A stretch of 64,000 nt of DNA from Vibrio chagasii (lineage in GTDB: Bacteria; Pseudomonadota; Gammaproteobacteria; Enterobacterales; Vibrionaceae). Below the pieces are notes generated by a model. The model was not told where the DNA came from and searched no databases. It was given only the letters and a program-made list of their open reading frames with translations. The DNA is taken from positions 17,099-81,098 of the forward strand of contig NZ_AP025468.1 of the NCBI RefSeq assembly GCF_024347355.1, read 5' to 3'. The translations under genes were made by a program, and so were the position numbers. Shown piece by piece: positions 16,154-29,888 of this stretch; positions within the stretch are counted from its first letter, which is position 1, and the number at the start of each line of letters is the position of its first letter.

Positions 16154-18020
16154 GAGCAGCTGAAGAAGGCTATAACACAGCAAATCTATATGCTACGAGG
16201 AAGCAGAAAAGTCCCAAACGCTGTATCTCTTGGTTACATAGCGCGACAAAGCACTAACTAAAAGTTCGCAACGCCATTAACGCGACTGGCAGCGCACCAC
16301 CACGCTCTGACAAGTCTATAAGCTCTACTGCGTAGAAATCAACCTCATTGTGCCTATATGGTTAACTGCAAGACAGGTACCTGGTGAAGCGACTCGTACC
16401 TTGGGTTAATTACGAGAAAAATCGAAAAGTACCCGTTTTGAAAAAGATTCGAAACCTGCAAGACCTGATCTCAAGAGCTGTGCCTCTATCATTAATCACA
16501 TTGCTGAAAACTTCACATCAATGGGAAAGAGAATCACGGCACTGAGACTCTTAAAACTGGTGAACAGGCGCGGCAATAGAAAAACTTCATTCCCATTCTT
16601 GGGGCTCGCGGGTCCACCCGGCATTGGACAGCTAAAGAGTGACCATGTAGTAATGCGTCACCCGTAAAGATGCGTTCTCTACCGATAATAAAAGCGCAGA
16701 GAATCACGCCAGGTATTGGAAAAAGAGGCACCATTCAAGTGGACTACCATCGCATGAGGCAGGTCTCAGAGCTGCAACTGGGCAATCGGCCTCCATCGTT
16801 GGGAGCAGTGGCTACTGCTGTTGTCTTGCTGCAGGTCGTCGCGCTATCAAGGTGTTAGCACAAGGGTGAGTTCGAGAAATAGACGGAGCATCGCCGCAAG
16901 TTCATCAGGCAAGCAAAAGAGAAAGAGGGGTACGGGCGATGAAATGGAAATTTACTGCCTAGTGGATGCTGACATCGTTATGTGGAGCACCAGCGGCTAA
17001 GCGGCTTTAGAAACATTGCGAGAGCTGGCACTTGACTGCTGGGAGGCACTGCAAAAAAATGAGCTGATCAACTAACTGGGACGGCGAGCGCCATTTAAAT
17101 ATATCGTCAGAGACCTCTTAGAGCATTCCCGGTCACACCTGAAAGACGCATGAGCGAGAGGGTGTTTACAGCTTCCCTCGTGCCCATCCTGAGACTGTCA
17201 GTCGAGCACTGTGTTTAAGGAAGGTAAACGTTGGGCTAAAAAGACGAGAATGTTCTTCCAGGAGCTGCTAGGTCACCATGACGGCAAGCCAAAAGCGTGC
17301 AGTTTAAAATTCAAATGCTGGTGAATTTTTGAAAGTGAGGTCAACTCCGAGGAGCGACGTTTAGGCACAGTGAACATTCGCGACTAAGTGGATTAGCGCC
17401 TTTTTTTAAATATCGGCTGAGCCAACCCCTGTTTGTTACTTTAATGTGTTGAGAGACCCATGACATTTTTTTTTTTTTTTTTTTTTTTGCGATCGGTGAT
17501 GATGGGGTGAGCGCCGAAACTGTGCCGTGATAGTGGCCAATTTGTCGGCTATTCAATAAACGGCTGGTCACTGATGCCATGTTGGAAATTAGAGAAAAAC
17601 AACAGACGAAGGAGCCACCCAGTAAACAACCCAGAGAGAAAAACAAAACAGGCAAAAAAAAAAAAATCATAGCCCCAGCCCCCCCCAACCAAAAGAAAAG
17701 AGTTAAGTCGGAGACAGGCAATTCTCGCCTCCTACTTGTTTAGACTGGCTGGTAGACACATTTTAACAAGATATCGCGGGATCGACCCAGCCCCCAACCA
17801 TACGCCGACAATACAAATGACGATACAATTTTTATTTTTTTTTATATTCTCCCGGCTAACCAGATAAAACAATGAGTCAGCACAATTTAAAAGAAAGATG
17901 AGAAAGCAGTGGTTATAGATATTTAGGGTGCTGTTATTTAGCCTGGCCAGGCCAAGGAACCCCCTTGGTAATCACCCCACATAGTTGATTACAACGAAGC
18001 AGTGTTGTTTTAAACCCAGT
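16140..18020 (+). pseudogene. Noisy inverted copy of telN
   Basis: Fragments of the protelomerase can be read in all three frames, for example GTIQVDYHRMRQVSELQLG at about 16730, matching telN residues 253-271. The copy is broken throughout. It is an artefact of the fold-back, not a second protelomerase. Confidence 0.85.
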
Positions 18021-18349
18021 GAAATCCCAAAATATGATCACGGACCGGGTAAAACCGCGAGATGAGCGATATTGCCCGTGTGTCTCGTCAATTCATCTGA
18101 CTTTGTTTTTATGGTCATATCTCCTCTTTTTCATTCCACATGTCGCTAATTGAGTTGGCTATAATTGAAGCCATGGCGTCATTGCAGGCGGCCATGCATT
18201 ATCAGACACAGCGGGATCGGTCGGCACAGTCATCTGAAGATATTTAGTTCTTGTATATGTTTATGTACCCATCTGTCGTGCTAGGCATATCGTTGCAGTG
18301 ATTCTTTGTTGGGCTGTGTACACTTCTAGCCATTATCTTTCGATTGTAT

Positions 18350-21300
18350 TAAATTCTGTATAGTGACTGGCGCTACTCTACGGTTCTTTGTATGTACTTG
18401 TATCGCGTGGCACCATTGCAGGCTGATAACAGCTCATCTTGCCGCTGTTATAATCAGCACAACCCTGCGTTCGGCGACATAGCCCAGGCCATTAACAATG
18501 GCATTCAATAACTACCACATGTTTCAGACTAAAGTCACTCTCCCATGATCATTATGATCGTTTGTCTCGTTAGGATTATTATTCATATCGATGATTTCTG
18601 TAGATAGTCAAGGCTTTCAGCTCATGCTTCGTGTCAGTTTCGTTATTGTCCATTTTATTACCGCTGAGTAATCAGTAGGCAAGGCACTCCCTCATGACAT
18701 TCTCTAGCCCTAGCTGTTCAGTTGCTGTTTCTAAATATGAACATTTCACTTCATATATTACAAGTGTTACGTTGAAGGCGATCATCGTGCTACTGTGTTC
18801 GACGATTCGTCACATTTCGTTGCGATGTGACCAACAAACTCACTAATATACTGGTCGATCTTAACGTCAGTAGACGGACCAACTTCTTGCGGTTAATTCT
18901 GCGCTCATTGACAGCTGAAGGCCCGCGGAGGTGACTGTTTAGATAAAATTTCGGCACCGAGGTATTCTGGCTACAGCCACTCGGTTGCTTTCCCTGTATC
19001 ATGACCTCTTTCATCTAAACTATTTACATAACTGCTACAGTGCATTCGTACTCCTGTTCTTATTATCTATCAAATTGAGCCAGTTGCAATATCTGTGCCT
19101 AAATCTTCGCATAGTTGAGGTGTTTGCGTTCGTGGACGCTGAACAAACGTAAATTCGGCGCAGACCAGCTCATCAATTTCAGTTCCTGAATGCGTAGCAG
19201 CTCAGGCGGACTGGCTTCTAAACTCCGTCTAGCCAGGAAATCATAGGCATTGGCATTCAGCGCAGCTACGCGGGTAATTCCCAGCCATGTCTAACGGTTT
19301 AGTTACTATAGTTCTACTTCATAGGCTGTTACGTTTGAAGTAGATCCCAGTGCTGACATCTCGGACCGGCGTTGAGGCGTCCATGTCATTACGATATGTC
19401 GGGTTCTTCTGCTGTAGCTCAATATCAAGTTCGTCGACAAACCGGTGAGACTTCATGACAAATCTTCTTGGGGCTGCGGCAGAAGCTCGGCTGTCGCGTG
19501 AAGTGTTTCGCGGGCCATGGTCATCACAAACGGAGGTGAGCTGGTGGCCTTTCGTCGCGACGTAGCTGAACCCGTCGCTGATGCATTTCGCCAGCTGCCA
19601 GGGTGGCATCAACGAACGTCACCGGATAATTGCGGGTGAAGGCGCAAATCAATGCGCCGTCGATAACGGCTTACTTCGAATTTTGCTGCTCACAACTTCA
19701 GTGTCTTTGAACTCTTTGTCTTCTTTGTGTGAATTGAGTTACAGGCTCACCTCCTATAAATGGCGTGTAGAGTCGGTTATATTATTCTCATGAATTACAG
19801 TACTTCGTTGTAACCAGGCATTATCATTTCAATGGTATAATCAGCTCCGAATCTTAGGCTGTATTGTTTCAGTTCAACTCAGCGTTACTGGCTGAAGTCA
19901 GCCAATCTGAAGACCTTTCGGCTGCGCGTTCCAACTGGGGACTGGGTGATCATTGTATCCCGCATCACAAGAGTAAGGCTGACCCTCGTGGGCTAGCTGC
20001 AGGTGATCCACAAATCTCATGTAGGCATCAACCGGATAAACCTTTGCTCGGTAGTACACAGAAACGTAATGTTGCTTCATCCATACAAGAACTCATGGTC
20101 TGGCTAACGATCTGTGCTAGCAATAATAGAGTTTACAACATAATAATGCATATGAGGCTGCAATTTCAGTGTTGCCCTGATCTAATGTCTTGACTTCAGC
20201 AGTATCTTTCATCAGCCATGGATTCTGATAAGATCATGTGTTAGCATGTTTGACAGTGAGCTAGCAGTGATTCACGTGCTGCATTACGGCTTCAGCTTGC
20301 AGCTGGGACCAGCTGCAGCCACAGATCTGTTGTGATTTCATTCAATGTGATGGTGTATTGTTGAAGTCGTTTACAACTACGGTTGAACAGGTGCGCTGCT
20401 GGCTGTGACCGCGTCGGCGGTCGCGTGTGTTGTTCGAGGCTTCGCGGCGGTGCGTTATTGCTGCGGCAGTTGAAGGCAGCTATTTCGGTGCCATCATGTC
20501 GAAATTCGTTGAAACCCAGGCATTACGACCATACGGCGTTGACGGTTGATATCTGTTTGACATAACGAAAGTTTTAGATATTGCGCTCACAGGATGTATC
20601 CCAGTGTAGCACCTATTTGACGGCTAACCCTCAGGCCGAAGCGCGATAATGTCGTTAAAGTGGACTACTCAATATACCCCTCAAGTAGGCATAGGCTTAC
20701 TCTTGGGCGCATGATGAGCGGCCTAAGGCTAGCCCACCGGCACCAGCGTTACTGCCATCACGGCGTTTATCGGTGCGTTATCGACAAGGCAAATGGATTC
20801 GCACCTACTAGTAATTACGGCGGAGACGTCAGCAACTGTAATCATGTTGTTAGCTGAATGGCCATTACGCCAGCTGCCATTGTAGCATGCCTGAAGCATT
20901 GCTGTCACCAGCTGTGCGTTCAAGCCTAGGTCTGCGGCCGCAACTTTCGGTGCATGTATTTGCTATGACCCTTCTTGCCGTTAATATCAATCAGTTATCT
21001 TTGGTCTTTACTCAATTTTTAATTGAGAGAACAATTGTGCATGCTACGGTATCATCACTGGGCGTTTTATTGGATAGCATCACGATCTATCTGCCATTTG
21101 CTTTCTTTCGAGGCATGGACCCGAACCATTTCCCCTGGCCAAATCAACCCAAAGCGTAGTAGAAGCCGTGCGATAAATAACTCGCGGCGTTTAACTTTCT
21201 GATCGGCTTGCGCTGAGCGTTACTGCTCGCGTTGGCGCGCTCTTCAAGCGTTTTCTTCTTCTTCGCGCTGGTTATCAATTTGGATTAAGACTGCTGGAGT

Positions 21301-21602
21301 CAGAAGCGTGACTTCGTTCAAGCCGGTCCATTAGGTGAATCGTAACTGTTCAGGCATTTTGATAGAGTGCAGATATGGTGGCAATGCCGCAGTTTGGCAT
21401 TGACACTGGAGTGAGGAGGGAAGGCGCTGTTCATTTCGGCGTAAGGTCATAGCTGTGGAAATATTCGCTGCCCTACTCTTAGAAAGACATCGGGTCGATG
21501 TCGCAAATTCTGGCCCGGCACCTGCGTCGCTAGCATCTGGGTTCGAACCGGAATTCCTATTTAAAACAATGGCGCGTGATGGGATTTGTTTTTTGGTTGT
21601 CC
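18350..21602 (-). pseudogene. Noisy inverted copy of repA
   Basis: Anchored at 18545 (the ATCATTATGATC region of the repA 3' end), 21335 (residues near 124) and 21602 (start codon region). No frame stays open for more than about 100 codons. Not functional sequence as written. Confidence 0.85.
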
Positions 21603-24490
21603 ATGGTCCGTTGTGGCTACTAAAAATGGAGGCGCCGGTACCTGGAAGTTTCTGTGCTCGCTTGCGCAATAGACCGCTAGGGTAGACCGGCTAGGCTGAG
21701 ACGTTTGATTTATCACTGCTGCTGGCACATGAGCTGAGCCAGCACTGTATCTGCTGTTCGCAAATTCTTTAGGCTCAGTTATGGACCTCGCTGGAGCTAA
21801 AATCGTCTTTAATGACGACGTTTTTTTATGCCTGACAACAGGCGATCTAGGCATAAGTTTACAGAGCAGAAACTCAGGTTTACTCGATCTGGTTTTTGGC
21901 GTGCACAATTCTGAAGTGTATGGCAACAGCTTCGCTAATGGAGAGTCGTTCGGCTATCCATTGTAAAGCTATCCAAGCTTACAGTACATGAGATTTCATA
22001 TTACATCTTCAGCCAACTATTATAAACGCAATTGCAGAAGGCTACTGCCTTCGTGAGAGACCCATCGCCAATATTTATGAACATGACGATCTATGGAGGT
22101 CGATGTATACAACCGGCAGGAAGAGAACAAATTGGAAACCATTCCTTTGTCTTGGTTCGCCAACTTACGTAGGATTCCCACAATGAAAGTTTTGCTTGTG
22201 ACTGGCTCGGGCAAACGATCAGGAAGATTTTCGTCTCTTAAATATTCATTATGCTTACGCTAATCATCTGCTGCTGCTGAGCTGCAGCAGTTATGCTGCC
22301 TTTAGTTCTATGTGAAGATTGAAGTTCTTCCTACGTTTTATGCGAAAGCAAACAACATTAAATAAGACTCAATTCTGGCATAAGTAGGCCCAGAGTTGCT
22401 AAAGATTAGAAGCAGCTGGGTTAAGAGTGGCTAGGCTTACTAGGTTGCACGGTGTCATTTGTAGAATAATAAATATTGAGCATGTCTAGGCAGTGGCGTG
22501 GAAATATGTCTGAAGCTGAAGCCATGGGTGTGTTCGATCTAAACTCTTAATACTGGAAATGGAAGTCATCACCAACAGTAGGTGAAAGTGACTCACTGAA
22601 AGGTTACGTGGAGTAATGGAATGTCGGGATACGGCGCAGGATTTGGTCATTGTTATCAGCGATAACGAGACCTACTGAACGAAGAAAGAACGTCGGCGCG
22701 TGCATTTGATAATTATTGCCGGTTCTGGTCAAGTGAACTGGTGAACCGGAAAGCGAAACGCTTTACGGCACCTGAATGAAGCAGTCGGTGCTGAAGGTGG
22801 AGCGATTGATCAGGTTGAACACACCGCTGATTGGGTCCATGCCTTGGATGGCGCTCTTCCTGAGCCGCTCTGACCCGAGCAAGCGATGAACGGGTTTGTA
22901 CTTACTGTGACACTTCATCACTGGATTCGGCAAATAAAGAGGATCAGTTAAATCGGCATGCCTATTTCTCGGACTGTGATGTTTGCAGAGATCAATACAT
23001 TAATGAATCGGAATGATCGACTGAAACATTTGGCGATGCTCTGATTTACAGCGTATACTGTGAGTTTAGTCTACTAGCGACTCGAGAGGTAGATCGACTG
23101 TACGAAACTCGGTATTTACCTGCTATTATTGCGATGGCTGCTGTGCTGACTCAGTGTGATAGGGACGTTGCGCGTAAGCTGACAGGGCGAAGGGTAAGGC
23201 GCTGTTAGATGGTTCCCAAATATGAGACATATTCGGCTGTGGTGCTGGCGACGGCAGAACCTGCTCGTCTCCTAAAATATCGACGAGAGAAAAAGGGCCT
23301 GTCTCGCTAGGGATCAGAGGCATCGATTGTGACAGCTCGAGCAGTCAGTCGCCGCTACCGATCAAACTTACGCGGATTGTGCGACACAAGGCAGAACATA
23401 TTTCTGATTGACGCTGAGGGTGCGGCTCCCAACCGTGTTGTTACAGGCGTACTGATGGTTACAAAGGCGGGCCGGGCATCAAATCTGCGAGAGTGGAACG
23501 GTGCTGCCAGCGCTGTTGGCTTGCCAGCGAAGCAGGCGTGATGCTGGTAAAGGCCTGCTGCCTAGCGCATATTGCAGAACTGGCTGGTAAGCCAGTGCGT
23601 GGTCGGCGGCTGGGCTGCCGAATGTTGGTCGATCAGCAGGAGAATTTGGACCGTGACGAACAGAGAAGCCGCGGCTGAAATGGGCGTGCCACTGGCCGGC
23701 ATTCGGTCTGCGGCCAGAAAGCGAAGGCTGGTGAAGATGGCGACATAACTGACGTGGCAAACAATTAATAGCGATGTGTCTAACAGGCCTCACGCCAGCT
23801 GCATTCACAGAGCGATGCGGTGATTGCGTTCTGGAGTTTGTAGCTATTGGCTGGTGCTCACGCATGTGTGGAGGCATTGATTACGACAAGCAGAACGAAG
23901 CGGCGGAAATGAGCTACATAATGCCAGGAGACCAAATATGAGAGTTTTTCAAGTGTGCTCAGCAATGGACTATACCGAGAGTCAGGTCGGCAAGCGTCTG
24001 GAGTAGTACTTTGCTGCTGAACATTTGAGCAAGAAGCCAATATTTATTTGCATTGTTGGATTCTTAATCTAACCTCTGGTACGGACTGAAGCCAAATTGC
24101 GCAGTGATGCTATTGGTGCATCGGCACGTGTTGGATGAAAACGTAACTCGCCGGCAGGTATGGTGCCATTCTGCCTCTCTGGATGACACCTCCAGCTGAT
24201 ATATAACTGAGTGATGAGTTTCCGGCGTGAGTGGTTTTGCTGGTGATGCAGTGGCTGCAAGAAAGAGTGTAGATGAAATCTTGGCACATGGTCACTATCG
24301 CCAAAGGCAGGCGTTAGATAAAACGGCAGTCTAGAACCATTGTACGGCCATGACAGTGGTGGACCTTGAATCGTACTTTCTGGCTTGGAAACACTGTTTG
24401 AAGCAGATCGCTCGTATTGTTTGGTTGAGTTTGGCGATGTTGTGAAATGTCCGTGAACTGATGTTGCGGTGTTATTCAACCAGTTCAACC
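21603..24490. pseudogene. Noisy inverted copies of cI, cro, Q region
   Basis: The operators downstream of cI are recognisable at 21850-21890, and the sequence around the gene 6397/6414 junction at 23880-23945. All frames are broken. Copies run in the opposite direction to the originals. Confidence 0.8.
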
Positions 24491-27400
24491 AGACCAGTCA
24501 TGTTGACTGAGCTATAAACGTACAACTGGTGAAATAGCACCGAGCAGTTCGTTGGATCGGTTGCCGGGAGGTTAAAGCAGCGTCGTCGCATATCATTCTT
24601 CGACAGTTCTCAGATGACTTACACAGCACCAGGGTGGGTAGTTTATTGCACTCAGCGTCAATCGCGGCGGTACAATCGATGTAGCGATCAGCCGCGTGGA
24701 ATGAAGCTGTAGCCAGGCGAGAGCCGATAGTCGACGAAGGCAGGGCTGAGACGTCTTTAATATCTGAGCGGTTGAGCGTGAGTTAATGCCATGTTTCAAG
24801 TTAGCTGGTCGACAACATATAGGCGTGAGCTGAGGTGCAGTCGTCAATGCAAAAACTGGCACGGATGCGGCCCCTTGTTACATGCATAGCTTAATCTGTG
24901 CGTGTTAGCTTATAGGCCTGTGCCTATTCTCGTACGGTGGGTAGGCAACAGAAGGCTTTAACTTATGAGTGTGAAGTTGACGGCAAATAGGCGATGTCGA
25001 GAAGTAAGGCACGGCAGTCGAGAAAGTGGCGGCTGGATGACCGTTTGCAACGATTTGTTTACCGAGACTTGATTAAAGACAGTAGTGAAACAGCTGCGGC
25101 GTCTGAATTCTGGGAGTACGGGCTACAGCCTCACCTGACGTCATCACTTCTGGGATAGGCAACTGGCATGTGGCGATTATTTAACGTTAGTGATCGGCTA
25201 GTGTTTGGCTTCAGCTGCTGTCGGTGATAGTAAACCGTTTGGTGCGGGCTTTGGCGACTGTGTCGACTTATTTAAATGTTAGTTTGAAGTTCGATCTGTT
25301 TGAAAGATTGGCGAAAGAAAGAACTGATGAGGCCATTGGTATTAAGGCTTGCGTTCTTGAGCTAGATCTTTGGCCCTGCGGTGTACAACGCCAATTCGGA
25401 GCGGTGGCTCGGAAACAAATTGTTGGTGCGCGTGATAACCACTGATGCTGATTCGGAGTACGTTAACAGTAGGGAGGCTGCGTAATGGAGTGTGAACAAG
25501 GGCCCCTCACTGCTGGCCGCACTCGGCTCTGGTGTGCTGACGCCAATAATACGTTGCTTTACGTCGGAATTCGGAAGACAAGCCGCTAATCAAAGAGTGG
25601 CGTCAGATGGCATCGTTGCTTGGCGCTGGAAAGTAGCAGCAGTGCTCGAACATATGGGAGTCATTGGCCTCGGCAAATGGAAGATCAGAAGGCGATTCAG
25701 GATCGACCACACTGGCAGTAAGGTTCGGCCGTCTGGTGGGCGAACTTGTGCGGCGGTTGAGAGACAACAGCGGCCATGGCCTGGAGATAACGCTGGTCAT
25801 TCCAAGCAATAAGATAAAGCTGTGCGGTCTTAGCACCAGTTGGATGAGATGGTGCCAAGCTGGAAGAGCAACGTTGGTGACATTGAATATTATGGTGAGT
25901 GAATGAATAACGGAACTTTTTGTGGCAACGGACACTGAAACAGTAACGTCGCTTGCTGATGGATTCCAGCCCACGTAAATGTAGTCAGAGAACACTTAAG
26001 ATGACAATCAGTCGGAAGATCTTGATCATGATGATCTTATTTCTGTGTAATGATATTTCTGTGGTTCATTCTTCAAAATGGTGAAGATTCACGTCACAAA
26101 AAACGCTGGATATTCTTGCTATGATCTTGAAAAGGCAGGCGTAAATTCGCGTTGATATCGTGTTCGATGAACTACGTGATGTCGAATGCGCGACAGTGAG
26201 CCCGCACCGCTCGTCGGTTGAATCTGATCGGCATTTAACCTGGCTGTTCGTGCTAGAGACTCAGCGGCATCGAAAATTACTGAGCATGAGGCTGGCAGGT
26301 AATCAGAGCGATGATGGGCCCAGGGAACATCATGAATCGCTGTTCGACGGCAGGCACAAAAATTTTTTAAGCGAATGCTGTTCGTGGCGGAAGAATATGC
26401 CGGTTTGTGAGTCGTGGTTTTGCTGTGCGCGGCTATCGCCGAGGTTTGTGGTTTGATTTGCAACAAGGTGACGCGGGCTGCCATTCGGCAAGGCTGATTT
26501 GAAGTAAAGAAACTGGGTGAGCAGTTATATTCATTACGATTCGGTTTGCGTGGTGAACAAATTATTTAGATCTGCCGGGTATTGAGCGGCGCCTTGAACT
26601 GGCTCATGCATGGCTTGGTTGGGCGGACTGGGTGGTTTGCGGCCGCTGTTTGACCGGCCTGAATATAATGGTTATTTGTTGATGTACGTGTTAGCTGCGC
26701 TGTTTATCTTTGTTGGAGAAAGCGGAGTGGCGAATGTACTTGGCCGAAACGTGAAGTCGATACTGGTGGTGACGTCTGGATTGGAGGGACAGAGAAAGGT
26801 GCGCTGGTTATGATCGAGGCGTGAGGCTCGCCAATTTACTGCCGAGCGTGACCGGAGAGGCTATGGTTTGAGGTGGTGGGCTGGATAAGTGGAGGCAACA
26901 CTGTTTTAACTGTTCCCGACCGTTGATGAGGCTAACTGTTATTTATGCATTGTGGTAAACTGCTGGTAGACTTGTTTTTGATGTGTGATGTCGATTTGGT
27001 GCCAGGCAGCCCAGTAATCTTTAATCGATCGTGTTAACAGATATATGTATTGGCTGCCGGATCAAAGGAAGTACAGGGAGACAGGCTGATTATTACAGGC
27101 AAAGAAGGCGCGACGCAGTGATGGATTTGTAGGCTATTATCGAGCGTGACCCGGCGCCGTAGCTGCGTGGCGTCGCTTGTCTGTATAACACTCGGACGCT
27201 AAAATGTTGTCATGTATAAATCATCGCGCGAAGCTGGTTTGGGCTCAGTAGCTCGGCGATGTCGCAGGTGCTGGTTCTCTGGCTTATTGTGCGAAGGCGT
27301 GAACCATTACTGGCAGTGGTTGTTGTATTAAGAAGGTCGTGATCACTGAAGTATTTCGCAAAAGCAGGACTGGCTTTCCGTCTTTGTAATACGCCAGTGA

Positions 27401-28720
27401 TAGTCTGACCAAATACGCGCCGAGGAGCCAGTCCATGACAAAGACAGGCAATGCGCGAGTCTGGTGCTTCGTGGCCTGGCCATATGGAAGGTCGTTCTTG
27501 TTTGAAAACAGACTATGCATATATCGCAATATAGGCACAGCCCAAGCGAAAGAGCGACGTCGCCTGTACCACGGCACCGAGTGTTGTTCCTAAGCGCTTA
27601 AGCACTTTTACATTGTTGATTGAGAAAATGAATTTAGGCACAATATGCTTCGGTACAGGGTGAATTCATTATGCTCAGTTTGCAGATATACTTCGCTTAA
27701 TAATGGACGAGCATGGCAGTGAAGAACTAAACTTCGGCGATTTCGTCCCCGAACACGGCAGCGGTACGGACCGTTTGACGTGGGCTGCAGTGCGTGAGAC
27801 GGCCGTGTTGATCATGCGCCAGGTGGGCCCCACTTGGCTCTGCTGAGCGGTATTGTTCACGCAGTGGCTATATGACTGGCGTTGGGAGGCCTGACGCCGT
27901 GCGCAATTCGTTCTTTGGTAATCGTGCGGCTGGCAATGCAGACTGCCTGCCTGGCACCTGCCGATGTGGCGTCGACCTGTTGACGGATCCACCGGGATAG
28001 AAAGAGCGCTGGGATTCAATCAGTGGCGAGGCGTGCTGGCGAGCAGATGGTGTAGCGGAATTTGGCGGTCTCCGGTGATACTGTGACACAAGCTGTATGC
28101 ATCGCGTTTAACGTTCTGGACCATATGGGTTGTGGGCAGCCTAATGGTTTATGGCGAAGAAGAAAGAGCTCGACCCTTGCCTTCGTTCTACCGCCACCGG
28201 GCGTCGCTGTGATGTCGTCATGACTAGTACGCGAAGTGTGCGGGCAAGAGGATTGTTCGGCCTCACCGATCGAACCCCGTTTCAAAGTGGCGTGATTCAT
28301 TAGGCATTTCGTGAAATCGGCCAGGCTTGCGAGCGCCAGATCTTCGTTCGCACTGGTACAGTGCCGGCCGAATGAGCAGCTTCTAATCGTGACAATATGA
28401 AACTGCTGGGCGTCGCTATTACCGGTGCCTGAACAGTAGCACGATATAGCTAATGCTGATTAAATCGATCGGCTTTGCGAGCGGGCTGGTATGAAACCTG
28501 CGCCGTCTCGGCGTCTGTGACGATGCCAGCCGCTGCCGATGTTTCAGACGTTCGCCATTGCCGGGCGAAGCATCCAGCCGGCAGGTGCTGGGCTGATGCG
28601 CGAGCGATCGGAAAGGGCTGATGTGGTGCTGATACGCTGTGAATTTCCGGTTCAGCTGCGTGTATTGTGACGAGATGGAGAAGGCGCTTCGACGGTGACT
28701 GGCCAGTAGCAAAAAACAGC
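24490..28720. pseudogene. Noisy inverted copies of rdgC, ssb, exonuclease and methyltransferase genes
   Basis: Anchors: 25380 matches the FtsK-gamma coding region at 4545; 25880 matches the gene junction at 3875; 28340 matches methyltransferase codons at 565; 28720 matches the methyltransferase stop region near 90. No intact frame. Confidence 0.8.
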
Positions 28721-28962
28721 AAGGCGTGAGGCTCTGTGCTAGAGAAACGGCATGGCGGCCGCTCTGAGTTGTCGCCATGTGCCAGAGTGAAAGGCCGCGG
28801 ACGAGCTGAGTGACTGTCACTTGGTAGCGAGATGTAGTGACAATAACACCATTTAACCTCTTCATTCTTCACTTGAGTTTCATTTATAGAACACCGCAAT
28901 GTAAAGGCAAGAGTAGCCAGCGGCAGGCCTCTTGAGGCACTTCTCGATGAGGACGACAGATA

Positions 28963-29482
28963 ATGAAGGCTAAAAACAAAATTTGTCTGTTCTGTCATAT
29001 ATCATCGCTCGTTACTGGCAGAGTGGTTCAAAAGTGATTTGATAGTTTCACCAAAAGCGCTTGAGATCATAGGCAATGCAGAGGGATGTCAGTTGAATCT
29101 TATGTTTGCCCTTCTGGCTTGTCACTAATGGCGTGGGAATACTCATGGCGTGGATGATAAGCCGGTGACTGAATCCAAGTCGCTTCGAGGTTGGGTCCAG
29201 AAACATTAAATCAGCAGAAGAATGTCTCGTTGCTTCAATGGGTGATGCTCCGATGAGCCAAGGGCAAATTGATGCTTTCACATCATTCATATTCAACACA
29301 GGCTGCACGCGATTCAGGCATAACCCGGACGGCAGCGAGACACGCATTTATAAGCACATCCGCAGGGTGACTATCCCAAAGCCTGCAATGAGCTGAAGTT
29401 TTGGGTGTATGGGGCTGGGAAGAAGTTGCCCGGCTTGGTGAAACGGAGACAGAAAGAAACGGAGCTATGTTTTGCTAACTAA
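28963..29482 (+). pseudogene. GH24 (T4-type) endolysin, frame broken by small indels
   Basis: Cell-wall lysozyme that ends the lytic cycle. Pieces in different frames read SPKALEIIGNAEGCQLN, then PYVCPSGL, TNGVGNTHGV, QGQIDAFTSFIFNTGC, and a C-terminus NELKFWVYGAGKKLPGLVKR. This is the order of a phage GH24 lysozyme, with the catalytic Glu in NAEGC. At least four one-base losses, mostly in homopolymers, break the frame. Position 28963 is the most likely ATG, giving about 173 codons; an N-terminal hydrophobic stretch may be a signal-anchor. The gene marks the boundary where the noisy copy gives way to better sequence, so the breaks are probably sequencing error. The TAA at 29482 lies next to the spanin start. 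Confidence 0.75.
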
Positions 29483-29483
29483 G

Positions 29484-29888
29484 ATGAACGGCATTTTTAT
29501 CGTGGCGCTTGGATTGGTGATTGGCTTCTTCTCTTTGCGTGTCGATTACCTGGAGCAACAGATTGAGTCAAAAGACTCAACTATTGCAACCAAACAGGCC
29601 GAACTCGCAACTGTTAAGCTATCCATTGCAACTGTGACGCAGGTAAACACTGAATTAAACGCGACCATTGGCACGCTCACTCAGCATTTAGAGGATGAGC
29701 GAAAGGCAGTGAGTTACATGGAAAACTACACTGCGACCGTGGACGCAAGCGTGAATAAAGCGGTTGGTGAACTAAAAGGACTACTACGAGATGAAGAAGA
29801 TGATTGTGGCACTAAGCGTTTGCCTCAGCCTGTCATTGACCGGATGTGGCAGCACTACCGACCTGAAGGTGGTGACGCAGACTCGTGA
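29484..29888 (+). CDS. Rz: Rz-like inner-membrane spanin subunit
   Basis: A 134-residue protein with an N-terminal membrane anchor (IFIVALGLVIGFFSL) and then a long coiled coil to about residue 90, ending CGTKRLPQPVIDRMWQHY. This is the topology of lambda Rz. It spans the periplasm and joins Rz1 to fuse the two membranes at lysis. The ATG at 29484 directly follows the endolysin stop; an upstream TTG would overlap it. Confidence 0.85.
   Translation: MNGIFIVALGLVIGFFSLRVDYLEQQIESKDSTIATKQAELATVKLSIATVTQVNTELNATIGTLTQHLEDERKAVSYMENYTATVDASVNKAVGELKGLLRDEEDDCGTKRLPQPVIDRMWQHYRPEGGDADS

Larger units (their letters stand above)
16136..28962. repeat. Error-rich inverted copy of 1-16135 (read-through of hairpin)
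   Basis: The segment is a reverse complement of the preceding 16 kb with dense indels and substitutions, about 22% shorter than its template. Matching anchors: 16200 to 15765; 17990 to 13910; 18545 to 13190; 21335 to 9600; 21847 to 8940; 23880 to 6455; 25380 to 4545; 25880 to 3875; 28340 to 565; 28730 to 75. About 300 bases right after the hairpin are missing. A poly-T run of more than 20 bases near 17470 and other homopolymers point to single-read error. Open frames here carry no real genes. The last part (28780-28960) copies sequence beyond position 1. Confidence 0.93.

Noticed and set aside
16670..16858. A second protelomerase or recombinase domain
   Set aside because: The likeness to telN is real but colinear with the whole mirror copy and interrupted; it is a noisy image of telN.
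17460..17490. Poly-T run as a biological feature
   Set aside because: The original telN sequence at the mirrored position has no such run; it is a sequencing artefact.
16140..28960. Dozens of open frames of 60-180 codons, some long (e.g. 28450-28998)
   Set aside because: They lie in the error-rich mirror copy, lack ribosome sites and family motifs, and overlap broken copies of known genes from 1-16135.
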